Shown here: piece after piece, positions 9,747-23,306 of the stretch
Numbering within the stretch: the stretch's first letter is position 1
Layout: the number at the start of each line of letters is the position of its first letter
NCBI GenBank assembly: GCA_013407085.1
Contig: JACCGJ010005783.1
Location: forward strand, 1-64,000
Source: Atriophallophorus winterbourni
Taxonomy: Eukaryota; Platyhelminthes; Trematoda; Plagiorchiida; Microphallidae
Direction: 5' to 3'
Length of the DNA: 64,000 nucleotides
The notes under the pieces: model-generated
Told to the model about the DNA's origin: nothing
Database searches by the model: none
What the model saw: the letters and a program-made list of their open reading frames with translations, nothing else
Program-made: the position numbers and the translations under genes

Positions 9747-11430
9747 TCCGTTCACCGAGTATTGATGAATTTGTGAAGTTTCACAAGCTCATATGGATCG
9801 ATTTGTGGTTTCCTGGTTAAATGTTGCAAAGTTTTGGATTTTGTGTGCTTAGACGAATCACGCGGATGAATTATCGATAGAGTAGACATTTCGCTCACAA
9901 ATCGTCGAAACGCCACTGTTCGTAATCGCTTCGGGGATTATCGGTAGTCGACGGTGCGTTATCAGACAAGCAACAGGCTGCCACATTTCAAGAATATTCA
10001 CTAATATTTTCTGTTTTTTACTAATTTTACGTTAATAGCTCACTGTTTTTCACATCAACTGTGTTAATGTGAAAGAAAATTTAGGCGTAAAGGTCAACGA
10101 AGTTTAAAATGGAAAAGAATTGTCGAACAATTTACGTGTCATGAATAATACAAGGTTCGCCAATGTAGAATATTTCATATTGTAACTAATCATATGTTCA
10201 CGAAAACTGTGTTAATATTTAGGACAATCTGATCATATTATAGCGGCTCATAATTGAGCAAAATCAATGGTTCTTTGCATTTTGCATTTCATATTTTGAT
10301 ACATTGTATGAGATGAAATCGCGTGATTAACTAATATTTAAAGATTTCATTTCATAAAAATATAAACAGCCGATGCTTTTATTATAAAAGCAAATAGAAA
10401 ATGTTCACCCGCGTTAAGCCACAAATATTGTACATAGTAGAATTGAACAAGATGTGTTCCATGTTGAAGGATTATTATTTTTCATGTTCAAACACTCAAG
10501 TAAATATCTAGGAGATCTGGCTGTTTAAACTTTGGTCTACTTCGATTTACATACCTATCTTTTGACGACGACGGATTTAGTATAACTTAAAATGAGGTCC
10601 TCAAATTGTCGGTCAATCCAATTTTACCAAAGTTGTGTGCTCTCGGGGTTGCCAAATTGATGAACTCGATATGCATCCGTTATATTCTGGTTGATATCAT
10701 TGTTGGTGAATAACATTTCAATGACACCAATTCCTAAAAATTCTACCGCGAATTTAAGGCAGAATTTTATTCATCGGCAAAAGATGGATTTTAACAAGGA
10801 TGGTAATCTATATGCTGACCGAAAACATTTCTAAGTATAATTTACAAAGGCTTACACGAGCTCTACAAATAACAACAGATTTGAAATTATGCTTTCTAGA
10901 CTACAAAGAAACATCTGGCTCTGTAGATCATACACGACTCGTATCGCATAACATAAAGTCATATTTCCTGAATGAAACAACAGTCTTATTTCAAAAGATC
11001 CGCTCTATGGAGATTTGCAAGCTGGAAGTCTACCTTTGGATAGACTGTATTTGCGGTAGAAAGACATTTGCAAACGAGACATGCATGTTCTTCACCTACA
11101 CTTTACCACTCAATTCTGATTCAACCTAAGTTTAGCCCATTTCAACCTTGGAAATAGCAGACGCTGTTCTTAGCTACTAAACGTAGATTACGCTGACACC
11201 GATCGATATAGTACTACCTAACGATGCGAGCGATGAAGGAGAGATTGTCTCTCCCGAATCGGTTTGTATAGTCAATTGAAATGCTGCTGAGCATGAATTC
11301 ATCATACGCTTGTGTTGTACCACCATGGTAAACACGGTCCAAAACAAGTCAACAACAACATCAGCATCTAACATCATTCAACGCATTTGTGAATTCTTTA
11401 TGGATAGATCTAAATTTTTTGTGAAAATCA
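9747..11430. other. Gene-free AT-rich stretch
   Basis: No supported gene. A plus-strand frame at 10800-11129 contains LKLCFLDYKETSGSVDH, which vaguely resembles the first catalytic motif of a LINE reverse transcriptase (LDYKKAFDSVDH type), so a very old LINE fragment is possible. The rest shows nothing I can name. Confidence 0.35.
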
Positions 11431-11438
11431 ATTTATAA

Positions 11439-12175
11439 GTGACGATACTGCCTCTATTTTTTGAAGATACAAATCTAATCTGTATTAACCGATCTAAATT
11501 TGTACGCACCGATGCTCTCCGAAATAAGTTGTTCGATAGTAATGTTGATATAGAAAAGCAAATCAACCTGCATAGGTTACGCTGGTTGGGTCACGTTTTA
11601 CGGATGTCGGACCACCGACTTCCGAAACCGATTCATTTTACGACGCCACATCCTGTTTGGCGTAAATTTCTGCGTGGCCAAACCGTCACATGGCGTAGGC
11701 AGTTAAAAACCCTTACTAGTAACCTTTCCAAAGTAGGCGCAGCACGTCTTCCAGGCTGGTGTCCCTGAGATCAGATATCGCAGTGGTTAGTTACGCTTCA
11801 GGATATGTCCCGAAACCGTGATCAATGGCGGTCTTGCACTAAGCATCTTCTTGGAGTGTTTGCTTAACCTTGTATGTTGTCAAGCGGAGTGACGAGAAAA
11901 GCTTATTATGATGCGTGACAGTGAAAGTCGCAAGAAAGCTGCCGTGATGATGTCGCTCTAATCGTTTACGAAACTTGTTTGAATGCATGTTCCATTCGAG
12001 GTGTAGGCACCTCTTCCCAGTTTGTTTGTGCTTACTCTTCTACAGAAGCCGTAGCTATTTAAGTCCCACCCTTCCCCATCTTTTAGCATTTTACTTTTTC
12101 ATCGTTGTATGGCAGTTAGGCATTCGGTACGTGCTACCGATGTAATGCCGTCTTTGATAATGATGATGATGTACT
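11439..12175 (+). mobile_element. RTE-like LINE, 3' end remnant
   Basis: The frame 11439-11768 carries the polymerase C-terminal signature RLRWLGHVLRM followed by GAARLPGWCP, then the noncoding 3' part (GTGTAGGCACCTCTTCCC) and the element's end: CGTGCTACCGATGTAATGCC followed by ATGATGATG. The same series recurs at 54.4-54.7 kb and 63.2-63.6 kb and, reversed, at 58.8-59.4 kb, which establishes it as one family. Confidence 0.8.
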
Positions 12176-12179
12176 CTCG

Positions 12180-13490
12180 AATAGATTAATATTAAAGTCA
12201 TTAAGTGTAATACACCTAGAAACAACAAATCGAAAACGTCCACAACTGCATGAAATGAAATTTTCTGGTAAGCAAAAACGTTAGTTTTTTTAATCCCGTT
12301 AAATGTATAGAACATGTTTACAGTAATCTAATTTGCGGACAGCTTTTTAATAATATTCAGCTATCTATAATTATATCAATGGCGCTCATTATAGCGAATC
12401 TTTTTAGGTATTTAGTCGTCACGATTTCAGATAACATAACATAAATTCATCTTAGATATAAACTCAATATTCTAACATGGCCTTCCTTTAACGCTTTTCG
12501 TCTTCCGTCCTGACGTTGAACCTGATCTGGATTTCTCAGTTTATCTGAATTTTCACCTTACTCCATCATTTTGAAAGTTCTCCGGCAATATTTTCGCACT
12601 ACTTGTAAAAGACTTTATGATTATAAAACACTATCGAAATTTTTCACTATCCAATTCAAATTTCACGCGGTTAACCGCGAAAATATTATGAACAAAAAAA
12701 TATTTTTCTCTCTCGCAGTGTTCAAAGATTACTAGAATGATCGGAACTAGAATGCCATTCAAAACATTTTTTATTGAGTTTCCACTATCCCACTCGCTCT
12801 AATTAAGTAGTGCCCAACTGAGGAGGATGTGAAAAAACACATAATTACCCAGTTAATATCTTTTTTACTATATGTCGTTTTCATTTTTTCCCATAATAAT
12901 GTACGATTTCATGAAATATTGATTTTTAAATGAATTTTTTCATTACTTTACTTTTATAGATGCATGTTCATCATTTGCGAAAAATTCAATCCGATCATTC
13001 GTCGATTAAAATCCTATTTGAACGTTAAAAATTATTACTCACTCTCTAAAATAGAATCTCATTGTTAGGTTAAAGTCTTACGTTCTTTAGGAAACCACCA
13101 GATAATTATCGTAATTTACTAAAAAATGTTTTGTCTTTATTGTCTACTCACAAGTAACGCTGATTGAAAATATTTTTGTGACATTATTATGCGATAAATT
13201 TCGCGTACAGAGGCATATTGTATCGATCAAAAATTTCTTGCGTTAGAGGCTATTTGTTATTATGAAATTGGAGTAGAAATCTTTTTGTATTTATTAGTTT
13301 AATAATTATGTCCGAAATATATTTATTACGGGGATTATATAGTGCAAACTTGTTTTGAGCTCACCGTGATATTATGAACCATACCAATTAACACTTTATT
13401 ATTTTTGTTGACATGAATTATTATTATATTATATTTGCACAATCTGATACAGATATAGTGCCGTTTAACATAAACAATGAGATTTACAAA
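12180..13490. other. Gene-free AT-rich stretch
   Basis: Low-complexity, AT-rich sequence with only short chance frames. Nothing recognised. Confidence 0.4.
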
Positions 13491-14600
13491 GCGAGAAGGG
13501 GGGTACAAAGCGTTGTCATCGGCATCGTTCAACGTAGGCATTATACTACCCGGTTGCCTACACCGAAGTAGGGGAGATTTCGTTTAGGGGGTCCCACCAC
13601 GAGCCTTTACCAACAAGGCAGTGGAGCGAGAGAGGTTCGCACCTATTGGTGGCCGGTGACCGACGAAGCGGTTTATACGCCCTTTTCTGGGAATTTCCAG
13701 TTCGGAGCCCGATACCCGTTGATAGGTTTGGTGAACGTCAGTTTTTGCCTGTGCACATACAATGGTCCTTGGATAGGACAAGGGGGAGTGAACGTTTTTG
13801 GAGCGGCGAGTCACATCCGCCGCGTCGTGATGTCATCATTGGATTTTTGTTGGCTTTTTATAGTAAAGGAAAAACGCTTGCCAGGCGCAACCACCATCGC
13901 CCCACACCACCGCCGAACCTTTCGCTGAGCTCGATAACCGAGCCCAACCCCGCTGGCCCCACGTGTTTAGGTAGTGTCGGCTAAAGCCAATAATACTGAA
14001 AATACAACACTTTTTGTGCACATTCAGCTCATACAATCTGATAAACCGCTTTGGGACTTCACCTTATGTCTTCTCCTTACTTACTTGTTCGAACTATCTC
14101 CTGAGTCTGCTTCCAAGAAGATTCTTGGAATTTTGGTACAAAGCGGCGTCCCTTAGACACTCGGCGTTTGTTCGAGTCAGCTTCTCTAGCCTTCGCACAA
14201 CCAAGTGCGACCTGCAGGGCAGCAGGGAATTGCCAGAAAGAGGTGGTCTACCAGACTCTGTTCCAGGTTTTTCCTCGGGTTTTTCTCCTGAAGCCTTTCC
14301 CGCTATCGGGTATCCCACAAGGTAGCGGAGGTTTAAAATCAGGGGTTTCCTTCCCTTAGATGAAATGCCCTCCCGGGCTAACGAGCTACATCTGCCCGAA
14401 GCAAACTGGTTTTCAGGCGCCAGTCACTCGCCCTCGCCCCTTCTCCTGTTGGTAGAAGCAGTTCCGCCGGGCTCGGCGAGCCACTCGTGCAGGTCAGAAG
14501 CTGGACTTGGTTGTCAGATGCTATTTGAGACGCATGCCATATGGGAGCATTTTATAAACAGTGGGAGCTTATCCCCGGCTTTAATCGATCCGAATAAGAC
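13490..14600. repeat. G+C-rich block of unknown nature
   Basis: A roughly 1.1-kb segment clearly richer in G and C than either flank, with abrupt edges near 13490 and 14590. Overlapping open frames exist on both strands (13584-13814 minus, 13646-13984 plus, 14014-14325 plus, 14365-14649 plus), as expected from composition; none has a recognisable domain. I see no LTR ends, terminal inverted repeats, tRNA boxes or rRNA motifs. It may be an inserted repeat, a satellite unit or transferred DNA; the sequence alone does not decide. Confidence 0.4.
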
Positions 14601-16434
14601 AGAGCCAATACGTAAATTCCGATTAATCATTACAGTTTACATGAATTAGCCAACAAATATTACGCTTTAGAAGTAGTGTGTACACCGTTTGTAAAGATAT
14701 TCCAAAATGGCATTATCAAATTTTTAGTTACGGCATTTTATGATGTATTTCTGTATGGAATGTAGCTTGATTAACTTCGTTTTTTATTAATGCTTCACGA
14801 TTTCCCTTCGTGTGCACGCAATTTACAATCGTCTTTATTCTTGCACACAGTTTATGCTGTATTCCATGACATTAGAACTAAATTGCCAAATGCTCTGCTT
14901 GTCAGATTTTCAATTCCAATTTTTACCCATGAGATATCCGGCAATACTTTGACCTGAGATTTGCACATATTTTATCACGCCAATTTTTTCCGGCGACTGA
15001 TAGCAGCTAATTAGCTACTGAAGGTTCCTCTTGAAGTAGATATTCAAAGCTGCAGGGTCAGAAAGTAACACTCTGTGAGATAGCACATCTCATACTTTAG
15101 ATTGTGACCTCGAACCATTCAGATTGAATAGTTGGTCCGAACCACGAATATGAATTCATGTTGTCCGTCCAGAAATGCGTTTCGGCAATAGAGTGACGGA
15201 AACATTTAAACGCGATGAGCGACAAACACATTCTCGTTCAAATCCAAGTGAACTGAACCACTAAAATGCCGACGAAGCCTTATAGTTTTAGCAGTAAGGA
15301 TAATCAATAATTCTTCCTTGCTTATGTGATCAAAATTTTCGATTAAGCAACAAGAAAACTTGCAGTAGAATACCCAGTTTGGACATTCTCTCTAGCTGAT
15401 CTTTTGAATGCAAAATGACGAGCTAATTTAAACATGTGAATAACGGTTTACGAAAATTAATTTGGGAATGGTTTTTCTGTGGTCAACTCGATTTCCATTC
15501 CAATCTGAATTCTTGTGAAACTTCGCAATTTTAATATAAGGCAAATCCAGTGGAATAGACTCTCATTGTCAGAGTTGAAGTAATTAATATACTGACTATA
15601 GACACGCAGTTCAATTTATTCGAAAAGCGACAATGGGATTCAAACACACCCCTTTGTATTACAGGTCCATTGCTAACCCAGTATAGGAGAAGTATCTGTA
15701 CGCTTCTATTCATCAGAAAATCGTATCTTGCTTGTATCTTTTGCTCGAATTCCTCATATTTCCATTCGAAATTAGTTGGCATATTGATACAATTCGAATA
15801 TTGTTGCAAGATGCTATTTTATGAAATATTATTTTGGGTAGATGAACTTGATGACTTGCATTTGGCATTTAGGTATCAATAGATTATCGGAAAATGATAG
15901 TTTGTTCAGATAATTGCAGAAATATTGTTAAGGTTGTGTAGCATGTATTTATAAATGACTTGGTTGAAGAGCATATCGATTAACTGATCCTGTCTAGCGA
16001 AACTTTCGGTAAAACGTTTTGAGTCAGTTCGTATGTAATCAATATTATATTTTAAGATTCAAGACAGAGATTCGCTTAAACTACTCCAGTTGTTTGAGCC
16101 GCCGGCTATAGTAATAGAAATATTCTGTCCTTATAGCCAACACACAACAATCTGTGGAATTATAAGTTCAGAATAAAATGGGATTGCATATGAGCTATCT
16201 CACGCCTAATTTTTCCAAAATTAGATCGACTACAGCGAATACTGATGATGAAATTTTACAGTGTTTTGTCTTAAAGCTTATTACTAGTGCACTTGAGTAT
16301 ATTAAACTTGGGAGCATAAACAAAATTAAGAACAAACTCTGTCAAATGAGAATTTTTTATTCCACAACGTTCAACACCTTGACGGTTGAGTTCTTGAAGA
16401 AGATTTTATGTAGAATACCTGCTGCTTACATAAT
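14600..16434. other. Gene-free stretch downstream of ARL3
   Basis: AT-rich, with short frames on both strands (for example 15531-15809 minus) that show no domain, splice structure or repeat similarity. The right part should hold the ARL3 3' UTR. Confidence 0.4.
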
Positions 16435-19400
16435 TCATCTTCGCATATTTACAGATTTTATTACCCATTCCATTCCTTCCTGCAATAAACAAAAATATGA
16501 AGAACACCGTTTAACATATTATTGTTAGAATGAACATACGAGATTCAAAACGTCAAGCTAGATAATCACTTGCCTTTATTCCTTGCCCGTTCACTGCGGA
16601 ACAGCCTTGAATTTGCCAAGGTCTATCGCGAATTGTCAACAACCCGAGGCCCGATGATATTTTATCCGCTTTTTCTGCGGACATTAAATCTTGTTTGTTG
16701 GCAAAAACCATTATAGGCACCCCAGAGAGTTTTTCCTCCGTTAGAAGTTCAGATAATTGCTGGCACCAAAAATAATGTATGATGTTGGAAGTACATGGAA
16801 AACATTATAACGCGTTTGGGTAGATCAATGTCAGGATTTGCTGTAAAATATTACAGTTGAACAACTGCAACTTATACTCAAGCTTTGTTGACGGCAAAAT
16901 TTCAAATATCCCATTGCTGATATAGTTCAACATTTAGAAGTATTCGAATCATTAAATAAAGAGTCATCAAATTTGATTGCTAGCAAAATTAGGTAATTGC
17001 AGGATTTCTCAGTCAAAGTTTTATTTAGCAATGAGTTGAATGTGCATTAGAGGTAACAATGATAGCATCATTCATAGGACCTATCCGCTGTTCATTGCTC
17101 TCTGTAATTTGGTATGGTCTTCTGAGAGTGCCCATCCAAAAATGCATTCTGTGAAATATTAATGAACGAAAGAAAAAATTGAAGCCTCGATGTAGAGGAT
17201 TGGTAGTTCTTCAAAACTGTTCTTGATGGAAAAGTAAAATTTAAAAAGGTTTGATTCCATTGTTGAAGAGATAATTTAACTTAGACCAGAAGTTTATCTG
17301 TTCAAATACCTAATCGATTGTGAATTACCTCGAGTAAATAGTTTATGCATTTGAAAAATGTAAGTCGGAAAAATCAATATTTGCATGAATTTCCACAACA
17401 CACCACATAACCAGATATTACGGACAGCAAATAGGGAATTTTCAGCACTACTTTAAACAAGCACTCTATGACTCTGCTACGGAATGCTGCAAAGTCACTC
17501 GTCAACCGTTATACCGCTGGGTCACTGCAGAGTCCCTCACGCTACTCGAACAGCGCCGTGCCATATCGAGTGGTTTAGAGTATGAGGACGATCGGAAGTG
17601 TCTTAGACTCCTAATCGAAGATAGTCTGAGATGTGACCGTGAGACTTGGGGGGAAGACGCGCCTCGGAGATGGAAAGAGCGTCAGCCATGAGCAACATGA
17701 GGAGACTTTACAATTGATTCGTGTCTGTAGCCCTAAGCCGCAAGGTCTGAGTGAAACCATCCTCAAAGATGATGGCTCGCGCACAACGAACCTTCACATA
17801 CTTTTAGAAAGATGGAGAGAATATTTCTCTCAGCAGTTTAATCAGCACCGTCCCTCAGACACCGCCGACATCCCTCAATCCACTTTGCAGTGGGCCGTGT
17901 CGCTAGCGCCGCCCAGTGTCGAAGAAATACAAAGAGAGATTTAACTACTAAATCGACACAAGCCGCCGGGCCCCGAAGAGCTCCACCCGGTATTCTTCAA
18001 AGAAGGAGGCGAAGCAGTCGTAGCAGAATTGCTCGAGCTGTTTTCAAAAGTTTGGGTGGATGAGAGGGTACCTACCTCTTGGGGTGAATCGCTAGTAAAA
18101 CCAGCTCATAAAAAGGAGCGCGGAACGGATGCTGCAACTATCGCGGAATTTCGCTTATTCCGGTGGTAGCTAAGATATTGGTCGCCATCTTCCTTCGCAG
18201 ACTTACCCCGATTTGCGAGGGCACTTCCAGCGAGGAGCAAGCTGGCTTTCGACCAGGGCGCGGATGTGTAGAGCAGCGACAGTTGCTAGAACACCGTCAC
18301 CTGTATCAGCGACTTACAATTGTGGTGTTTCTGGATATCAGAGCCGCCTTTTACTCGGTTGACAGATCCGTCCTATGGAACTGCTCACTTCGCAATGGAA
18401 TCCCATCGAGGTACGTCGTTATTCTAAAGGACCTATACGCACACTTGATAAGGAGGGTAAGGGCGTACGATAGTATTTTAATGCCATTCAGAACCACTAC
18501 GGGTATAAGACAAGGCTGTCCAATCTTCCCCTTCTTGTTCAATTTCGCCATCGAGGACGTCCTCCGGAGTGCTCTCAGTAGTTTCTCCACGGATGGCGTT
18601 GAGCTGCTACCAGGTGAGCGGGTTATGGACCTGGACTATGCTGATGACATTGCCTTATTGGGCGAACACCCAACATTGATCCAAAAAGCATTGGATATGA
18701 TGGCAATGGAGGCATCTAAGTAAGGGCTGTCCTTCTCGTCAAGCAAGAGTAAAGTGCTTCTTTAGGATCGATCTGGTGAACTGCCAAATTTTGCTATAAA
18801 TGATCTGATTCTCAAGCAAAAAGAGCAGCTCAACTACCTAAGTTTGGTGGTTGCTAAGGGTCGGATAGAGAAGAAAATCACGTCCAGAATTGCTAAGGCC
18901 AGACAGGCATTCGCTAAACTTAAATGCCTCTAGAAGAGACGTGATTTGAGCTTGAGAATTAAAGGGAGTGAATGCTGGACAGTTCACTTAGAAGATGTTA
19001 GGAGGCTTGAGGTCTTCGGCCAACGTTGTCTGCGAAGGATTGCTCACGTACGGTGGCAACACCACGTTTGCAATTCTGAGGTCAGGCGCCGCGTCTTAGG
19101 AAGCAACGGCACTAGGGTTTAGACAGCCATTAACCGACGTGATCTCTGCTGGTTGGCGCACGTCCTGCGCATGAAACCCGAACGGTTAGCACTCCGAACG
19201 CGCTTTATGCGTCAGCTGGTACAGACTAGAGAAAATCGGCTGGTGGTCAGCCACTAACATGGAAGAGTGGCTTGAAAAGGCTCACTTCTGGTTTAGATAG
19301 GGTTTAACGAGCTCGCTTGCCTGGATGGGGTGCAAGAGAAGATAAAAGTGTATGGCTCGACACATTGGCAACGATGGCAATGAACCGGAATGAATGGAAA

Positions 19401-19470
19401 GAGTGCATCATCTTTATTACTCCCTGACATATTCAAAAAACGATGTGTGTAAATGGACAAAAAATACCCA

Positions 19471-19502
<32 letters not shown>

Positions 19503-22500
19503 TATATATTATATATCTCTATATTATATTATATATATATATATATATATATATTTACAGCCACGATCCACACGCATTGAAACCGTGGAGAAATGGCAAT
19601 CAAAGTTTTAACCTTGAAGGTAGTTTGAATCATAAAAGATTTAGTCTAACATTGGTGTACGTACAAAAATCATTTAACCTGGTTACGCGAACATCTGAGG
19701 TGCGCACGATTGGACAACCGAGAAACAAAAATAAACTCGAGACTTTTAATGGGTTGCTGGTTTCTGTAAAGTATTTAAAGTAATCGGTGCTTTAATAAAG
19801 TTTGAAATCGCCGCTATAGTATTCATGACAGAGAAAGACTATAATATGTAGAGGCGTAACTCAAAACCGTATCAGTGCCAATTGGCTTGGCGTGTTTTAT
19901 TTTTGATCGTTATCTTCGTGCGTATATCTCCAAAATTGGGTCTATCTTTCTATTGACTTTATTTTTTGTAACATAGATTTTTGCGTCCGAGTTTTTTAAA
20001 TAACTATAAAATGATTTCAATTTGTGGCGCTTTGCGATGACAAATGTATCATTGGCATACCGTCACCACATCGTTGGATTGAAATTTTATTTTTCAGAAC
20101 TCTCTTCTCAAAGTGCTTCATCATATATTTTTGCTAACACTGGATAATACCAAACTAACGACCTGTCAAGGCATATAAATTTGTTGGTCAGCGTGAGATT
20201 GTTAGTGCAATTTCAACCTAATACTTGTTCTTTAATTGAAAACTGCTATAACCGACAAATTAGAATCATTCTTTTTCATATATCTCTTTCGGTTCGGTTC
20301 CAAACTATCTTCAATCTCATCATATTATCCTTTCTGTAAACTAATGGAATTTCGGCGCTATGAAGTTATCGAGAACTAAAGAAGCGCGTGATAATAATAT
20401 ATTACCAATCTAACAATATGGTCGATTCACTGTCGCGCACTCACAATATTTTCAGCTTATATTGTAGCTATTAATGGTTATAATTGTGATGTATGCACGC
20501 GTGTTTCATAAGCAACCTATCTGATCGCAAGCCAAACGTTTGGCTAGTGTGGATACTTGCTATGTGAGATTCACCTTCACCCTAATGACAACATAGCTAA
20601 GTTAGTTGAATGTTTCATTCAATCAGCTATCGGCACAGTGATCAATGCATTAGTAGAGAGCTACCAATTCAACTGGAATGTACCATCAGTGTAAGATTTT
20701 TCTAGTGTTTTGCGATTAATGAAGAACAATAGATCACCGGGTAAGATGTTAAAACCTGTGCTGACACATTACTATCGAAAATGCACACACTGTTTTTGTC
20801 TATCTGGGAGACGAAAGTTTTCCGTGAGATTGGGGAATACTAGGGCTCGAATTCGGGTCTACTGTGAAGAATATCGTAAATTTAATTAGCAGTAATGCAA
20901 GATTGTCCGTTATCGCGGTTTCTGTTAAACTATGTCATCAACTGGATTAGAAACCAGGCGTTAACTGACTGTAAAAGGGTTCTCTTATCTGGACGTTGAA
21001 AGATATAGTGAAGTAAAGGGTTGATCGTGCGTGAATTATGATTTTCCATTAACTGGTACGCTTCGGCGCAGACGCGGGACCAGCTTAGAAACTGAAAACG
21101 TATTACCAAGCATCGATCCACCTTGCACTGCATCATGGCGATAAAACTTGGCTAAAGAGGTCACAGGATGTACTTTCTTTGGTCGTCTGATATACTTACT
21201 GGTTATCTAATTCTACCGTTCGGACGTAATGCAACGAAATAACATTTTTTCGTTTACTTCTTACAGCATAGAATGCACTTGTATGTTTACGTCCTCCGAA
21301 AAACAGACTTAGCGCTCACGAAACTTGTCCTCTACTCTAAACTCGCTCTTGGGTGACAGGATGATCAATTAAAGACTTGGGTGGCGTCTGTGAAGGAGGA
21401 TATTGATACCTAAGGACTGCGTACCTCTTACTGCATTTGAGGGTGAAAACGCATCTGGATTACAATCTAGAGCTTCCAATCGACGCGTGTGGGCTGTCGT
21501 GTTCCGAGACAATAATGGAGCCGCCTAATCCAACTGTGATACGAGCTACACAAAACTAATTAGGAGTAAGAGTACGTTAGATGCATATGCCACCATCGGC
21601 CAACTCAATGCCGTGTACAGGAGATTCAACATTATGATCGGTATCAAGTAATACAGAACAGTTTGCAGAACAAACGTGATATGCATACCAATTCTCAAAT
21701 GATACACTTCAATTTATTTTGATATAAAGAATTTGTAGATTTATGCTTTAGGTTTTTTTCGAAAAACAATAAAGGTCTAAGACAAGCAAGCGCACTAGAA
21801 TGCCCTGAGCAAACTTTTGCAATTTCCAAAAATTAAGGGTCCTTGATGAAGCAATACATTTCATGTAAGGCTTGCAATTTTTGTAGTAATTTGAAGTGAA
21901 AGCTAGTCGATCGAAAAAAATTTAAGTCTGAAAGTCCCATTCATTTAGCAATGTTCAGGTGACTATTCAGAAAAGACGGCTCTCTATAGTCGACTGCAAT
22001 GTTGAAAATAAAAATTATTGATGTGTATCCAGATGTGATTTTTCTTTTTCCTAACTATTTCTGAAATATTATTTCAGTAGCAAGAAGGAATATTTAAGAA
22101 ACAGTGTCAAAAAAGAAAAATAATTTAACCACTATCCCGTTCTTGAAATGTTTATATCACTAAATGCAAGTCAACAATTGCATCCTTTTCTAGCAGTGTT
22201 TTTCAAAAATAATTCGGATATAGAGTTATCTTATTATTTTATAAATCTCAAAATTTTGACGAATATTTGCTTTTGTAAACTGTGAGACAAATATTCTTAC
22301 CTCCCCTGTTTCATTAAATCTTTTCTTATCTGCACTGTCAATCACATAGACCTAAAATAAAAAATATATTCAAGTTAGTACCAGAGCATCTGTATTTTCA
22401 AAGTAGTTTCTCCAATATGGTCTGATCTTTCTCTGGCCTCCAATATCCCAAACGTTCAACCTGAAGCCTTGAGATTGCACACTTTTAATATTGAAACCCT

Positions 22501-22741
22501 GAAATGTATTACAAAAGGATATCGAACCTGAGTCGGTGTTGTTTGTGAGATATCTTCGGATGCAAGTTGTTTTAAAAGTGTTGTTTTTCCTGCATTATCT
22601 AAACCAAGAAGCAATATCCGAACTTCTTGATCAGGTTTTGATTTGAGTCTTCTGAGAAGATTTAACAAACCCTGGGAAATAATAATCATAAATAAGATAT
22701 ATGTTTGTTAGAGTTGAAAGTTGAGATATTAAACTAACCAT
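16435..22741 (-). CDS. ARL3: ADP-ribosylation factor-like protein 3 (small GTPase)
   Basis: Complete gene of six coding exons, 181 codons, all phase 0: 22739-22741 (ATG alone), 22528-22671, 22382-22498, 22301-22351, 16574-16759 and 16435-16479 (TGA). The product shows every GTPase box: GLDNAGKT (P-loop), TPTQGFN (switch I), WDIGGQ (switch II), NKQD and CSAVNG, and length and sequence fit ARL3, which releases lipidated cargo from UNC119 and PDE6D carriers in cilia. [11 protein letters not shown] is the expected N-terminal helix. The ATG-only first exon rests on an ATG|GTTAGT donor and a 67-bp intron. The last intron (94 bp) has a GC-AG border. Intron 4 is 5541 bp and contains an RTE-like LINE in antisense. 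Identification is firm; the first exon is the least certain part. Confidence 0.92.
17452..19392 (+). mobile_element. RTE-like LINE in ARL3 intron 4, decayed
   Basis: A 5'-truncated non-LTR element inserted antisense to ARL3. From 17452 the linker after the endonuclease is readable ([20 protein letters not shown]), then 17633-17944 and, from 18163, the polymerase core: [45 protein letters not shown] and [13 protein letters not shown] with the catalytic YADD. Downstream (18961-19390) the C-terminal LRRIAHVRW and WLAHVLRM motifs remain. Stops and frameshifts break it into at least four pieces; the endonuclease is missing. Confidence 0.88.
19472..19553. repeat. TA microsatellite
   Basis: Nearly uninterrupted TA dinucleotides with a short imperfect centre, directly following the LINE 3' end. 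The open frame that crosses it is a composition artefact. Confidence 0.95.
19560..22300. other. Remainder of ARL3 intron 4
   Basis: No supported gene. A faint match to a LINE linker motif (LMKNNRSPG) occurs near 20720. The rest, including 20930-21660, I could not assign. Confidence 0.4.
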
Positions 22742-23306
22742 TAATCAAAGTGATAATTTCGCCCGTTACTGTCAAACTTAAGGTTTAAATATTAGTCGAT
22801 TAAAAGTGCAAATATATTTTCCGGAAACATTTTATAAATTGCATAATCCTATTGAATTTCGCAAATATGGTATTAGTTTACGAGATAAATCGTGAAAAAC
22901 AATTTTTTGAGTATATATTAAACGCTTCTAAGGAAAAGAGATGGGTGCTTCTTAATAGAATCAATTCATTTGCACACGAGAGAAAGTAATTAGCAAGCTA
23001 ATCGAGCTAATCAGAAATTTGTTCTGATGAAAAGCTGAAGAGGAACACCCTCTACTACTAGAACGTTTGTTTCCTTTTCGTCCGTTCGAAATCATCTGCA
23101 GTCCTGACGCCAATAATTTATCCGGACAGTCTTCATGAGGCACTTCCTTTTAACCGATGCTGGTAAAAGATAAGAGGTTAGCTAAAAAAATCGTGTATAA
23201 AACCCTTGCTAACTATTACTTTCATGTTGAAAAACGGGAAAACGCAACTACGTGTGATCTAGCTATACTTAGATTGCAAATAGAAAAATAAATAAAAACA
23301 CTTAAA
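22742..23306. other. Upstream region of ARL3
   Basis: Contains the presumed ARL3 5' UTR and promoter on the minus strand. A minus-strand frame at 22961-23143 has no family resemblance and is not called as a gene. A possible divergent exon starts at 23307. Confidence 0.35.

Noticed and set aside
13646..14649. Several frames in the G+C-rich block as genes
   Set aside because: They overlap one another on both strands, lack splice structure and resemble no family; high G+C makes stops rare.
16178..16528. Plus-strand frame of 116 codons
   Set aside because: Overlaps the last ARL3 exon in antisense and has no family resemblance.
19394..19783. Plus-strand frame of 129 codons
   Set aside because: It runs through a TA microsatellite (Tyr-Ile repeats) and the end of a LINE; composition artefact.
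22961..23143. Minus-strand frame upstream of ARL3 as an exon
   Set aside because: No family match, no splice link to ARL3 in phase, Ser-rich low complexity; more likely leader or promoter sequence.
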